The notes under the pieces are model-generated. The model was not told the DNA's origin. It ran no database searches and saw only the letters and a program-made list of their open reading frames with translations. Source: Nemania diffusa (Eukaryota > Ascomycota > Sordariomycetes > Xylariales > Xylariaceae). Taken from it: 64,000 nucleotides of DNA. The stretch is from positions 1,178,001 to 1,242,000 of the forward strand of contig JBBPUQ010000004.1 in the NCBI GenBank assembly GCA_038501195.1, given 5' to 3'. Every line of letters starts with the position of its first letter. Positions within the stretch are counted from its first letter, which is position 1. Made by a program: the position numbers and the translations under genes. Shown here one piece after another: positions 37,682-49,319 of this stretch.

Positions 37682-38990
37682 TTAAAGTCTGCTAAACGCT
37701 ACCCGGACGGGTCCGTCGAGATACGGGTCCGGGGGAGGAGGGTCGGTCGGGCGCATGAACTTGCCGTGGATCTTGTACGTCTGGGAGCTCTGCGGGTTGA
37801 GCTGCACGATGTCCGCGAGGGCCCCGCATCGCGGAAAGTCGAGGAAGAGCCGCAGATGCTGGCTGATCATCGTGTACAGGTTCCCGCAGTAGATATTCAC
37901 GACCGCCGAGTGCTTGAGCTCCTCGACGATGCCCTTGAGCAGCTTCGAGAAGCCGATTATCCCCGTCTGCAGGAAGTCCCCCTCCATCGAGACGATGAGG
38001 TAGGGGACGTCTGCGTGCTGCTGTTTTAGCATTGATATAGCATGTGGTAGGGGGCTGTACGGATCGGTGACGGGTTTAGTATGGTAGTGGTGATACAGAC
38101 TTACTGAGAATAGGCCGGTTTCTATTGTTGTCGTCTATGATTACCTTGTGTAGCATCTTCAGGTATGGAGTGCCGGGGTAGATCCAGAGATTCTCCCCGC
38201 GCTCGGTTACCTGTCTTTCATTCCTAGACCAAGGATCGTCGAGCTCTTCTGTAAGGATGTTGAGTGCCACTAAAGTGTTTAGAATTAGCGCTTGCTACGT
38301 CACATTATGCCAGTCACGATATATAGGTGTGTGTACGAGGGAAACCCGAGGCTTTTGGAGGCGTGCGACTCTGGCCTATTAACTAAGAGCCACGGCGCAC
38401 TTCACTTGAAACTTCGATTATAAGAAGGATAAGAAGAACAACACTGATGACTACTCACTAACTCCCTTGACTTTTGAATTATGCTCCATCTTCAGAATGA
38501 CACCGGTCATATTCCCCGGGGTGCAGCAATCCATGATTGTCTTGAGCGCATCCCGGTATCTCTCTCTCATTAGCCTTATCGTCCCCGAATAGGTATGGGC
38601 CTCAAAGCCTACTTCGGAGGTAATAATGCCAGTGGATTGTTTGATTGTGAACGAGTAGTTAGCCATGAAGTCGGCCATGGCATCAAGGTCGTCGTGAGTG
38701 GCGGCAGTCACATAGATATTATGACGGCCCACCCTCCCTATGTTCGCGCGCATGTTATGGAATGGCCATGCCGGCTGAGCCAGCGTTGCATTGATGCTAT
38801 CAAGATTCGACGTTCCTTGTTCGTTTCTCGGGTTCGACATAACGGCCGTGTGGAATGTGAAATTGAAGAAAACAATAACCGCAAGCTTAGCTATGTAACC
38901 TAGAGTTGCGGTTGAAAGGATCACAGAGTAGATAGTGGAGAAAACATGACCATAAATAGTCTGCATCATAGAATAATTACTCTTGGCCAT
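37682..38990 (-). CDS. Small membrane-anchored protein, unknown
   Basis: Proposed exons: 38990-38459, 38269-38145, 38020-37682; 331 aa. The exon sum is a multiple of three. Residues 10-50 hold one or two hydrophobic helices (V-F-S-T-I-Y-S-V-I-L-S and I-A-K-L-A-V-I-V-F-F). The rest is soluble, with motifs such as N-L-W-I-Y-P-G-T-P-Y near 210 and V-P-Y-L-I-V-S-M-E-G-D near 225. I do not recognise a family. The second intron uses a GTAATC donor, and the first is long (189 bp), so the middle exon is tentative. The last exon is GC-rich and clearly coding-like. It could be a lineage-specific secreted or membrane protein. Confidence 0.45.
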
Positions 38991-40041
38991 GTTTCTAAAA
39001 GATTGCTTAAAGATCAAACAACAGAAAAACAACAAAAACAAATATGTATGTAAGGGAGGTGGCGGCTTCGGTGATTGTATAGCTGTAACGCATGCCTTAC
39101 CATAGTACATGTTCGTCATTCCTAGAAGCCCATCGCCTCCCAGAACCCCTCGTGATGTTGAAAGGTGTCCATAACATCGCAGGCTCGAACTGTTAACAGT
39201 GAGACCCTTGTACGTGGTGGTGAGTGGTTGATCTGGGTCCGGAGGTGTTGCATGTGTTACCGATCCCTTCGCAGCGCTCTCCGCCCTCGATCGAGCAGGC
39301 TGGATTGCGCAGCTCTGCGTGCGCGCCGTGATACAAAGATACCCACAGGTGTTTGCCTTGTTGGGCCATCTATAAGGAGGCTCTCCAATATCTTCTATAG
39401 CTAGGACATACTTACCTGTCATACCTACTTAAGCCAAAGGTAAGTCAATGCGTAGCATGTGACATGCTCTAGGCAGCAAGGGTGCTGTTACCATTCTAGA
39501 TTGGATCAAACAATAAGGGGTTTTCTATAAAAGATTATGTAGTTAGAATGATTGGTCTCAGGTACAATCAGATTGTGTTCTCAAAAGAAGGCTCTTTTAC
39601 TTGCATATCTACACAGCACATAATATGAGTTTAGACCTCATACGTTCAACAACTAGGTAGGTACCTAGCTCAAGTAAGTCACAATGAAATCACGATTGAG
39701 AAAAATAAAGAAGTGCACTATTTTGTATCATCATTTTGATTCAATTCTTCTGCCAACCAGGTATCTGCCATACATCGTAAAAGAGTATGAGGGTATAAAA
39801 TTCCAAAGCAAAAAAAAAAGAAAATTGATCGACCAACTTGCCGGCATGTTATCTGTGTAAGATGTGACCTTTGGGGACTAGAAAATGCATTGAGCAAAAC
39901 TCGGATGCCATCTCTCTCTCCCCCCGAAGTCAGTCCCCCGACCTACAACATTCACCCAACTGAGCACACATACACACACACATATAGGTCCATGGTGCGC
40001 GTAATGAGTGAAGGGCGTGCCCTATCTTAGACCCTGGCTAT
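38991..40041. other. Intergenic region
   Basis: Upstream of the small membrane protein and downstream of the MFS transporter. An open frame continues upstream of 38990 but lacks coding character. A TAGGTAGGTACCTA cluster lies at about 39657-39668. Confidence 0.5.
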
Positions 40042-42487
40042 CTAATTATCAATTCCTTTAAATTCGGCGCCCGTACTGATAGCAGTGGCCTCCTCGTTCG
40101 ACTGTTTCTTGTCGCCGGAGGAGCTGCGGGCAGGTTCGGAGGATGCGGCGACGGGTGGACTGTCGAAATGGTAGAGTGGCTCGAGCAACGCGTTCTTCTG
40201 GAAGAGCACCCAGCGCTTGAACCACCATGGTAGAGCCTTGGTAAACTGGTATTTGATGAACACCGTTGAGGGTACGGCAAAGACGTAGTCCAACTCCTCG
40301 AGGGTGCGTTGTTTCGTCTCGGGCACCCACAAGAAGATCAGGACGAATCCTAGAATGTTAAATCCTGCATACAAGCCGAAGGCACCCTGTATTGAGGGGT
40401 TAGCTTTATTCGTTCATTTCATGCTCCAACCCATCGCTGCGGGGGTTTCTAGACTTATAAGCGTGGCGGCTTGGAGACGGGTACTTACAACGACGGTCAG
40501 CGACGACAAAATCTTGGGGAAGGTGATTCCCAACACGGCAGCCCAGAACAAGTTGGTTGCTACAGCAAACGCCATGCCTACTTCACGGTGCGAGAGCGGG
40601 AAGACCTCGGCACTGTAAGCGAAAGGAACAGGACCTTCACCAGGCGAGTAGAATGCGGCGAAGATGTAGATGAACACGGCCACGAGGGCGACATGTGCCG
40701 TCGACTTCTCGGGGAGTAGGTTGAAAAGGCCCGCTGCAAGCAACGACCATGCCATGTTGGGGAACGTGAAAAGGAGTAGGGCGCGGCGGCCAAAGGTATC
40801 GATCGTCCAGAAGGCCGGGAAAGCGAAGATGAAATTAATCGCACCAAAACCGAACGAGGCGAGGAGAGCCGTGTAGTCGGTAGCTCCAGCAGCGCGGAAT
40901 ACGGTCGAGGAATAAAAGGCAATAATGTTGATACCTTGGAGAAGAGATAAAAGTCAGCTTCATTGGTGCTAAGCTGACACTAGGCTTCTAGGGTATTGTA
41001 ACTTACCGCACAGCTGCTGCGCAATCATGACCACGAACGCAGCACCGGTTGCCCGTCGAAGACGAGGGACCCTAAACAAGTCGATAAAGCGAGTGACATA
41101 GGAAGACTCTCCGATCACTTCTGACTCAATCTGGACTTGGGCGTGGATAGCGTAGAGATCGCGGGCTGCCTGGATAGGATTGTTGCGTAGCTTCAGCAGT
41201 GATGCCATAGCTTCGGGGAACCGTCCCTTCTTGATGAACCAGCGAGGGCTCTCAGGGCAAAAGAGAATGAGGGCACAAAGAGGCACAGCAGGAATGAAGG
41301 CCGAGCCGATTTGTACTAAATTCCGGTCAATATATGGCCCATTGACAATGAAATATCACCAGAGCTACTCACGACGCCAGGCGATCGGTCCAACACGGCC
41401 AACGACCAGATTGGCAATGGTTCCAAGCCAGATTCCAAACGCAGTCCACATTTGCCACGTCATAGTCAATGCTCCACGGATGGACGCCGGACTGTTCTCT
41501 GCGGCGAAGATAGGGACAGTCGAAGCCTTGACGCCCATGCCAAGCCCAAGGAGGATTCTCGTAGCCAGGAGTTGTTGCCAGTTCTGAGTGACAGCGCCAC
41601 CAATTGGGGTTATCAAGCAGAATATGCCCGAAATGAAGATGGTACCTAAAAATGTCAATACCAGCTAAACGTTTATAAGGACACGAATGACACAAACCTC
41701 GTCGACCGAAGTAGTTGTTTAACGGGTCAGAAAACCAGCAGCCTATCAAGGCAGAACCAATGTACGGTGCCGAATTGATCAGGCCGACGAGGAAGGAATC
41801 GCGAGTCGATTCGGAGCCAATGCCGAACTGCTTCGGAAAAGTCAGGTTGGCGCCGTTGCTACCCTCTTGATCCCAACCCTGCACAGCCGCTCCTATAGAG
41901 CAAGTGGCGATAGTCAAATAGAGCGTCCGGGGAACACTCCACTTATGAGTAATTTCGCGCTTCAGAGCGTAAATCTCGGCCTCGTCGAGAGCTTCGGCGC
42001 CTTGGATGTCCTCGAAGCAAGTCGGATCTTGCGCAACGAGGGCGCCCTTTCGCAGGAGCCCAACATACTCGTCCAGGCCGTTTCCGCGGGCGAAATCCTC
42101 CGCGTCGGCGAGTAGCTGTTCGCGGGGGATGCCGGCAAGGGGGTTTTGGATCCTGCCCATTTATAGATAAGTCGAAGTCATACTTCACGAGGATTGGGTT
42201 TCCCTGGTACGTACTTCGCTTCCGCGTTCCTATTGATATCAACATGGGTCACATGGCCGTGACTGCCTTTCTCCGCATCGCTAACAGGCGCGGGACTAAT
42301 TCGAGAAGTTAGAAGTCAGGATATCCTTGGTTTACGTTTTACTGGAATATTAGTACTCACGCCGAGGCAATTGGACTATACAAGCTACGTTAGACTCGAC
42401 TTCGTCTCACTCGACACCCCAGAGCAGGTGTTCTTTCATAACTAGGGAAGGGGAAGCTTACCTAGGGACAACCTCTTTCTCCGACAT
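40042..42487 (-). CDS. MFS sugar porter-family transporter
   Basis: Eight exons: 42487-42462, 42375-42361, 42295-42215, 42152-41698, 41645-41373, 41315-41007, 40934-40489, 40386-40042; 649 aa. It is a major facilitator of the sugar porter family (PF00083), a plasma-membrane permease driven by protons. A hydrophilic N-terminus of about 145 residues precedes 12 predicted helices. Family motifs are F-G-R-R-G after helix 2, P-E-S-P-R-W in the central loop, D-T-F-G-R-R-A after helix 8, and [12 protein letters not shown] after helix 12. The Q-Q-L-C-G-I-N motif in helix 7 is typical. The substrate cannot be told from sequence; a hexose, polyol or myo-inositol is possible. The 15-nt second exon has strong splice signals on both sides and is a multiple of three, so it may be an optional cassette. 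Confidence 0.92.
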
Positions 42488-45400
42488 TGTCGCTCTCTTA
42501 TGTTTGCCTTGTTGTGTTGGTTATCGGGTGGAAGGACGTAGGGTAGATGAAAGTGAAGAGATGCGGCCCAATCACTTATAAGGCTTAACCTCGAGAAGGA
42601 AGCAAGCGCCTCCTTTGCGCCAGTGGCAACAGTGTCGAGTAGAAAAGGCGAAACAAAGCAAGACAGAGTCGAGCAGAGGGCCTAGATGATCCGGGGCTGC
42701 TGTTGCTTATGTATAACAGCCGGTCATCGAGTGGTTGTTGGCAGGTACATTAGCGCGCGAAGGAAGGGGGGACCTGCAAAAGACGGTCACAGTCACTCTC
42801 GCCAACCATATTTCAGGACATTCACAGTGCTAACCTACCTAGGTATCTAGGTCCTATCAAAAATGCATTTTCGTTTTTTTATAGCGCTTGTATAACCATT
42901 AGGTACTATTTATATTCAAAGACCTGGAGAACATCACGGTTACCTACTCTAGACTGTTTCAACAGGTAGGTAGATAAGTACTCAAACCCATTCTAAGACA
43001 CCGACCAGTTAGCTATAGCGGTATTCTGTAGTAAGCTACTGAGACTTCCAATAAGAATATTGTAGGTAGTTGCTTCTTTTCTAATTAAGTAGTACGCAGT
43101 AGATGACCGCTTAACTACTACTACCCTTCAAATAGAAGGTTTTATGCTTAAAAACTATAGCACCTTCTTGCTCGGGATTTAATCCTTGTAGTGTAGGTAC
43201 CCAGTTGCGATAACTTGGAGAGCTCTCGCCCTATCTATCAACGTCTGGATATCAACAATCTATAGTAAAGTGCGATGTTTAAAAATTGATGATTGTTACG
43301 GTGAGCGTCTTGCATTTCCCCCCCTCTCGCGCTAGTATAAATACGACTACCCCAGGTATATTCTGTATGCTCCGAAACCCATCCAGCTAGGTAATATCTA
43401 TCTAGCTACCTACCTCTTTCTAGATACCGAGCTGCAATGGTGGATACAGTACAACTGCAGGTGCCAGAACTGTCCGATTCCGTCTTACGTGGTACATGGG
43501 TGTAAGCAGGGGTTAGACGGCAATGGTACTACATACCTAGAGTACTGTGTAGGCATTCTGTACGCGAGGCTGTTTTAGCGAACAGGTAGGTATGCGCCAA
43601 GTATTTACTGTATTACGTACTTAGGTAGGTAGATAAACTGAAGGCCGGTAAAAGCAGGTTTCCAAATATCATGTTCTGTCCTATCGAGTTGGGTCACGAG
43701 AGTCAAATCGAGGTCAAAGAACTTACCCTGTTGCACGTGGTTCTCTGTGTGGCTTCTTGCACTACATCGTGTAAGTGATGCTCCTACGGCACCTAGTCTG
43801 TAATGCGGCAAGGTAGCTTTCTAGACCATGTTCTGTCTCTCTCGTCCCATAGACGCGGGTTCGGGGTCAGCTGCACACGACCTGCCCACGATATAACAAA
43901 TAATAGTACCGAAAAAGGAATAGTAAACCGTTGGCGTATCGTTATGTTACTGATTTGGACTCTGATGTGAGAAGGTAAAGGAAAGACATAAGAAACGTGA
44001 CAGCGAAAATTTTCTGGTTCTCAGCTACCTGGCTCAAGCCCCCCGGATGCTCACCAGGATAACGCCATATACCTAGCCATTTTTGAAACTCAGTATATAC
44101 TATGTAGCAGTAATGTTTAGGTAATCTGAATAGGTATCTCAAACAATAACCGTTTTCTGCTGCCTACCAGTATCACAGCCTCAGCCATAACATCGATGCT
44201 ACCATAAGTTCTACCATGGGTTACCTATTAATCGGTATGTATCACATCCACTTAACCTATGCGTGGATGCTGTCTGTTCTGTTCTGTGCCGCCCGCTAGG
44301 GAAGAACCCTGAACACTTCCGTGTGGGGCTTGTCTGGGGGAGGCTCTGGCAAGAGAGAGATACCGCGAAGCTAGCGTGCTAGGCTACGCACAGACCAAAG
44401 AGACCGGGATGTCAACACTAGCTCGCCTATGGGGTGACATTCGATGCATTCGATGCTACCATACCTTCCTACAAGTACATAAGAGACGCAGGTATGTACA
44501 GAGGTTACCTAATGTACAGACACTAACTACTACCTAGATAGGCAGAGGCGTATTTATTCAAATCAATTATGCGCCCCGCCGAATAAACATACGGTAAGTA
44601 CTCGACGCTAGGCTCTGGTCTACACACCAGAACAATGGGCGGACTCAAGAAACAAACGGTGTGCACTATATCGTGTAAGTAGGTGTGCCCGCTGTGCGAA
44701 TCTGACAAATATCAGCACCAATCAACCATACCTACCTAATCCGTGAATCCTCCAGCCTCTAGCCAAGCAGCAACAGGTCATTGGCTGGGGGGGGGGGGGT
44801 TGGAGGGCCATGGTGCAGGTGACGAGGCAAAACTGTGCCGGAACCGAGTGCGCTCGAGGCGGCAGAGGCTTTTCCCACAGAGCTTACCGAACCAACGCCA
44901 AGGCGCTGATGCTGTCGTCGGTGGCTGCTGCTCCAGCAGGTACTGTGTGATCCTTCAGAGTACTTAGCTAGGAGGGAGAATCATGGTATCATTTGCTGAC
45001 TGGTTTTCCTGAGATCATCTTCTGACAGGTTTTGGTGCACGATGATAAGTAGCACGGCAGCATGTAAGTTTAATCAAGCTTTTGCATACTAGTAGTCATA
45101 TGGAAGTGATTTTCAATAGACCCCAACTCCGTTAAGCTAATATTAGACGAACAGATACGCTAGGTGGACGATTATCTAGATAGTGAGTGCTACGAAGATC
45201 TTCAGGGACTACACAGTGGAGCAATATGGAACGACAAGTTTTACTCGATTACTAGTAATGGGATGAGATGAGTCGATTCCTAGTCCTGTGAGTCCTACTG
45301 TGGTGAGATGAGCCGAGAGTCAAGAGAGTGATGGTAAGAAGGTATCTAGTGTAGGTGTACATGTGATATAGATCCATTCCTTTTTTTGTACGTGTAAGTC

Positions 45401-47252
45401 GTAAGGGGTTCTCTGCACTAGGTAGTGGGAAAGTGGGAAGCTAGGAAATACCCGGTTGCTAGGTAGCTTCTCCGCACTAAGTAGCCCATGGGGAACCCTC
45501 CCCCTCATTTATTTAATCCCAAAAATGGCCCGAGAAGGGGAAAGCCTCGTCACGGCATCTCCGAAGTACACTATATGTACTCGTACTGTGGGTGTTTGAG
45601 GCCTGGGTGTGCCTAGGGTACCAGGTGTGTCTGATTGCGACAGTGATGATACGAAACACGATAGATAACTAGACAGTTACCTAGAACAGCTGAAAGAAAA
45701 AGAATTGACATTATTCGCTAACCTATATGTTGTACAGATATTACCGCGGATCCTGACCTCATACCCGTCAGCTGATCGGCGCTCATATTTACACAGTGAA
45801 GTGGCTATGTAGGTACAGTATGCTCATTTGCTCCAGCATGCCGCCAACAGACCCGGCAAAGCACTGCAACGCAACGAGGCAATTGTTTGTGCCATGATCT
45901 CTCTCTGCGCTTCATCAGAATCGATGCAAGACAACGGCAGGTATTCCGAAGGTGGTAGCACCAGGCAGCCGTAATCCGGTACCTATGAGATAATGTCATT
46001 GTCTCAGAAGGCTGGCGACCAATTGGGCGGTCTCCCGCCGCCTCGACTCGCCTCGACTCTCGCAGCTGTCTGCCAAAATGCAGAACCATTCATATAGCCT
46101 CGAATTCTTCTGCCTACAGCCTGCCTAAACGAGATCAGCGAAAAAAAAATCTTGGCCCGTTCCGATGTCGCATCGCGATAAGTTATTTCGTCTCTCACCC
46201 CCTCTCTTTATCGCGTATATGTATGTTCCCCTCAGCTGGGAAGACGCTGCTGCTACCTTGATATTAGCAAATGTGGGAACAGGACGGGAAGAGAGACAGC
46301 TGGAAAACGGGAAGGCCGCATTAGGGTTCCATTCCACGTCCCACGGTCTCACTTCTCGACAGTACACGCATCATTCTGTTTACTGTGAGGATCTTGAGGC
46401 TCTGTATTCCCAATTGACCTATCCATTCTGAGTCAAAGATCTACCAAATAGCAGAGCGTTGAGCAAGTGTGTAGTATGTAGCTAATGAGCAGAGAGGCTG
46501 ATAGGTCATGGAAGCAAAGTAAGCTGCAATAGAAGATAGAAGAACGAAGATAGAACATGAGCTAGTATAACAACGTCAATTTTAAAAACCCCATTTCTAA
46601 ATAAACATATAGCTTCATAAATGCTGCGTTTAAATCGCACACTATCATGATGACTGGCAGCTTGCAGGTGACGAGGGAGATCCCGTTGCATCTCTAGCTA
46701 TAATTAACTTGCGAAGTGAGACATGCATCAATATTTATAGGCATTAACACGGTCTTTAAAAATACGGCACATCGGGTACTAACCATCTCCTAAAGTTATA
46801 TTTATATAGATATATGTATATCATCATCTGCTATCTACATAGAGATTATAGTGATGTCTAAATTAGCTTTTTGCCATGCGTCTATTAAATGCCCCCACGC
46901 CGTTCCCCCAATACGCCAGCGGCAACCAAGGCCGTTTCTCAACTTAGATGCATATCGTAAATACAAAGAAGAATATAGGTATACACAACAACAATAACTC
47001 TTTAAATATCATCATCGTATTATGTACTGTGTTTCGCCTTGGACAAATCAATAAGCAATGAATGGGAGAAGAAGAAAGAATAAGAAAACCTTGAATAAAA
47101 AAAGGGGTATCTAGAAGCCTGCTACCATAGTGCAGGGAGGACCACCACGCCCCGCATGGCATCTACGGAAAGTAGGAGGACAACACTTCGGCAAGCCCGC
47201 AACAAATTCAACCACAGGCCACATGCCAGGAAAAGAACGAGCACAGGAGACT
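42488..47252. other. Large gene-free region
   Basis: 4.8 kb between divergent or tandem minus-strand genes with no supportable gene. It is rich in TACCTA/TAGGTA words (42830-42850, 42963-42975, 43388-43415, 43583-43632). It also holds a 13-G run at 44787-44799 inside a GC-rich patch (44740-44960) and short overlapping frames near 46125-46430. A pyrimidine-rich block close to 42500 is the transporter leader. Confidence 0.55.
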
Positions 47253-49319
47253 CTAGATATGTCGGTGTGGATCTACGTCAGGCGTTTCTTTCAGAAGCCT
47301 CAACGCGTGTCCCTTGGCCATCGTTAATCTATCCAGTCGTCGGATAGACGTGACAGCCAGGTTCGCGTACTGTTGTCGCCAGTATTCGGCCGCCGGTATG
47401 CCATCGGCGGGCATCTGGTCCTTTTCCAGCGTCTCCTCTAGGTTTTGATGACCAGACTTCCACTTTGAATGAGGCACCGTCTCTGTGAGCGTGAAGGTGC
47501 CTCTGATAGCCCCGTAATGTAGATCCCACTTGCACAAATATTTGGTATAGTCGGGTCCGACCTCGAGTCGATGTACTTCTCTCTCGGGTCGTATCATAAA
47601 GTGCCCGCCAACGAGTGCAGCTAGGTTGATCAAGAACGCTTCCTTAGTAAGTGCTTGGTCGGCGATGCTACGGATTACCGACCGGACCAGCGCCAGAACT
47701 TCGGCCACGGAGGGGCGAGCGCCGAGTTCTCCACTCGGGTCGAACCATGTGCAAGACGTCAAAGTCACGACGAATACGCTCTCGACCTCGTCATGATTTG
47801 TCGTATCATTCCCGTCGAGATCGATCTTGTCGACTCGAGATGGATTTTCGGGATTCAAATACATGGCCGATGTTCGATCAAAGATTGTGTAGCCCAGTTG
47901 AGGGCCACTGCCGACGTCTGCAGGGGGCAGAGTTGTATTAGGGTTATCACTTCCGTTCACCGTATTCCGTCCGTTCACCATAACAATTGGTGGCGGGGGT
48001 GTCGCAAGTCGCACAGGACCGCTAGTCCTTTCTGGAACTTGAAGCGATAGTCGTCCTGGTCGGGGCGGACGGGCGCTATGTGCAGATGTGGGCTCTGGCG
48101 TCCTCACCGAAGGCTCCGGTTCGGGCGGAGCGATGTGTGCGGGTGTTGGCGTGCCTGAATGAAGAGTACTGTCAAACATGATGGGTGGTGGTGGTCCACT
48201 CACGCTCCTATCAGAGGGGTAGGCTGAAAGAGGAGTCTCGGCGTTACGGTTCATGGGTGGCCTCCCACGAGCCTTGCCACTCGCAGAAACCCCAATGCTC
48301 CTCCAAGCAGACGAAACTGCTTTAGCTCCATGGCGGCGACCTAACGGCTTGCTTTTTGGGCTCACTGCCGACCGAGGCTCTGCAGACTCAGGCCAAAAAT
48401 TGCCCCTTGTTGTGGGCGTTATCGCAGAATGCGGGTAGGCTGTCATGGACTCTCGATGGACTTCTTGCTGCCAGGGATATGCAGATTCGGAGCCCTGTAA
48501 TATACTAGTTCTCGTGTCGACCGGAGGAAAGACAAAGGCCTGCCTCGAATCGGGATGGGCCGTCCATGAATTAATCGGATCAGGACGAGATGGGTACGCA
48601 TCGCCGTTGAAGCCTGGCGAGTCGAGCCTCGGTCTTTGCGACGGTGATCTACTCAAGCCGTCTTCCTCAGGGCGCTTCCTACCGCGGCGAGGCCTTATCT
48701 GAGGCAATAGGGCGCGCAATGCCATATCATCCTCAGCAGCAACCCCATCGCGACCTTCCTCACACACGGGATTGTTGTCTGTGGGTATCTGGGTCCAATA
48801 CGCATGCGGATTGTCCAGTAAGTAATCGAAGAAGGCATTCACGTGCATTGAATGCATCCAACGCTGCGTTACGTTAGTTAGGTTGGCATGAGAGATAAGA
48901 ATCGGATGACGTACTTTCAATCGCACAGCATATTGTTGTATCTTCTGTGAGCTCTGCCCTTTCTCGTGGTCTGGCGGGTCAACACCCAATCTGAGAGCCA
49001 ACTCGGCCCATGTCTTGATCTCCTTCTGATGGAGTTTTGCGATGAGTTCAAACAGCGTGAAGGTACTAAAACTCTTGCCCTCACTCTTAGGCGGCGTCCG
49101 GAAGGCCTCTCTCAGGGAGCTTGTGTCTACGTCCAAGGGCACAGCAGGATTGCAGTGAAGAATGAAGCTTACGTACGCATCCTCGATAGTCACGCTAGTT
49201 ACCGACCGATTGGGTAGCATCGGTCGGACACCGGGGGACTTGGGCGTGGTGTTACCATTTGAGGATGTAGGAGTGAGATGGTTGAGTCCGTTGACGCCGG
49301 GCTGTGGAGTGAGCGCCAT
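47253..49319 (-). CDS. abp2: ARS-binding protein 2-like (Abp2)
   Basis: Two exons, 49319-48915 and 48863-47253, with a 51-bp in-frame intron; 671 aa. The N-terminal 30-165 region matches the fungal ARS-binding protein 2 domain: E-D-A-Y-V-S-F-I-L-H-C-N-P, F-R-T-P-P-K-S-E-G-K-S-F-S-T-F, W-A-E-L-A-L-R-L-G-V and R-W-M-H-S-M-H-V-N-A-F-F. In fission yeast the family binds replication-origin DNA and supports chromosome maintenance. A basic R-P-R-R-G-R-K-R-P segment near 215 may be a nuclear signal. Residues of about 230-490 are disordered (Pro/Ser), and a conserved C-terminal domain follows 500. The start is the first ATG; the frame upstream begins only with GTG. The gene is divergent from the peroxisomal carrier. 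Confidence 0.88.
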   Translation of the reverse strand: MALTPQPGVNGLNHLTPTSSNGNTTPKSPGVRPMLPNRSVTSVTIEDAYVSFILHCNPAVPLDVDTSSLREAFRTPPKSEGKSFSTFTLFELIAKLHQKEIKTWAELALRLGVDPPDHEKGQSSQKIQQYAVRLKVRHPILISHANLTNVTQRWMHSMHVNAFFDYLLDNPHAYWTQIPTDNNPVCEEGRDGVAAEDDMALRALLPQIRPRRGRKRPEEDGLSRSPSQRPRLDSPGFNGDAYPSRPDPINSWTAHPDSRQAFVFPPVDTRTSILQGSESAYPWQQEVHRESMTAYPHSAITPTTRGNFWPESAEPRSAVSPKSKPLGRRHGAKAVSSAWRSIGVSASGKARGRPPMNRNAETPLSAYPSDRSVSGPPPPIMFDSTLHSGTPTPAHIAPPEPEPSVRTPEPTSAHSARPPRPGRLSLQVPERTSGPVRLATPPPPIVMVNGRNTVNGSDNPNTTLPPADVGSGPQLGYTIFDRTSAMYLNPENPSRVDKIDLDGNDTTNHDEVESVFVVTLTSCTWFDPSGELGARPSVAEVLALVRSVIRSIADQALTKEAFLINLAALVGGHFMIRPEREVHRLEVGPDYTKYLCKWDLHYGAIRGTFTLTETVPHSKWKSGHQNLEETLEKDQMPADGIPAAEYWRQQYANLAVTSIRRLDRLTMAKGHALRLLKETPDVDPHRHI

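Noticed and set aside
43605..43811. Short frames in the 42.5-47.2 kb gap
   Set aside because: They overlap TACCTA repeats, are under 100 codons and show no conserved motif.
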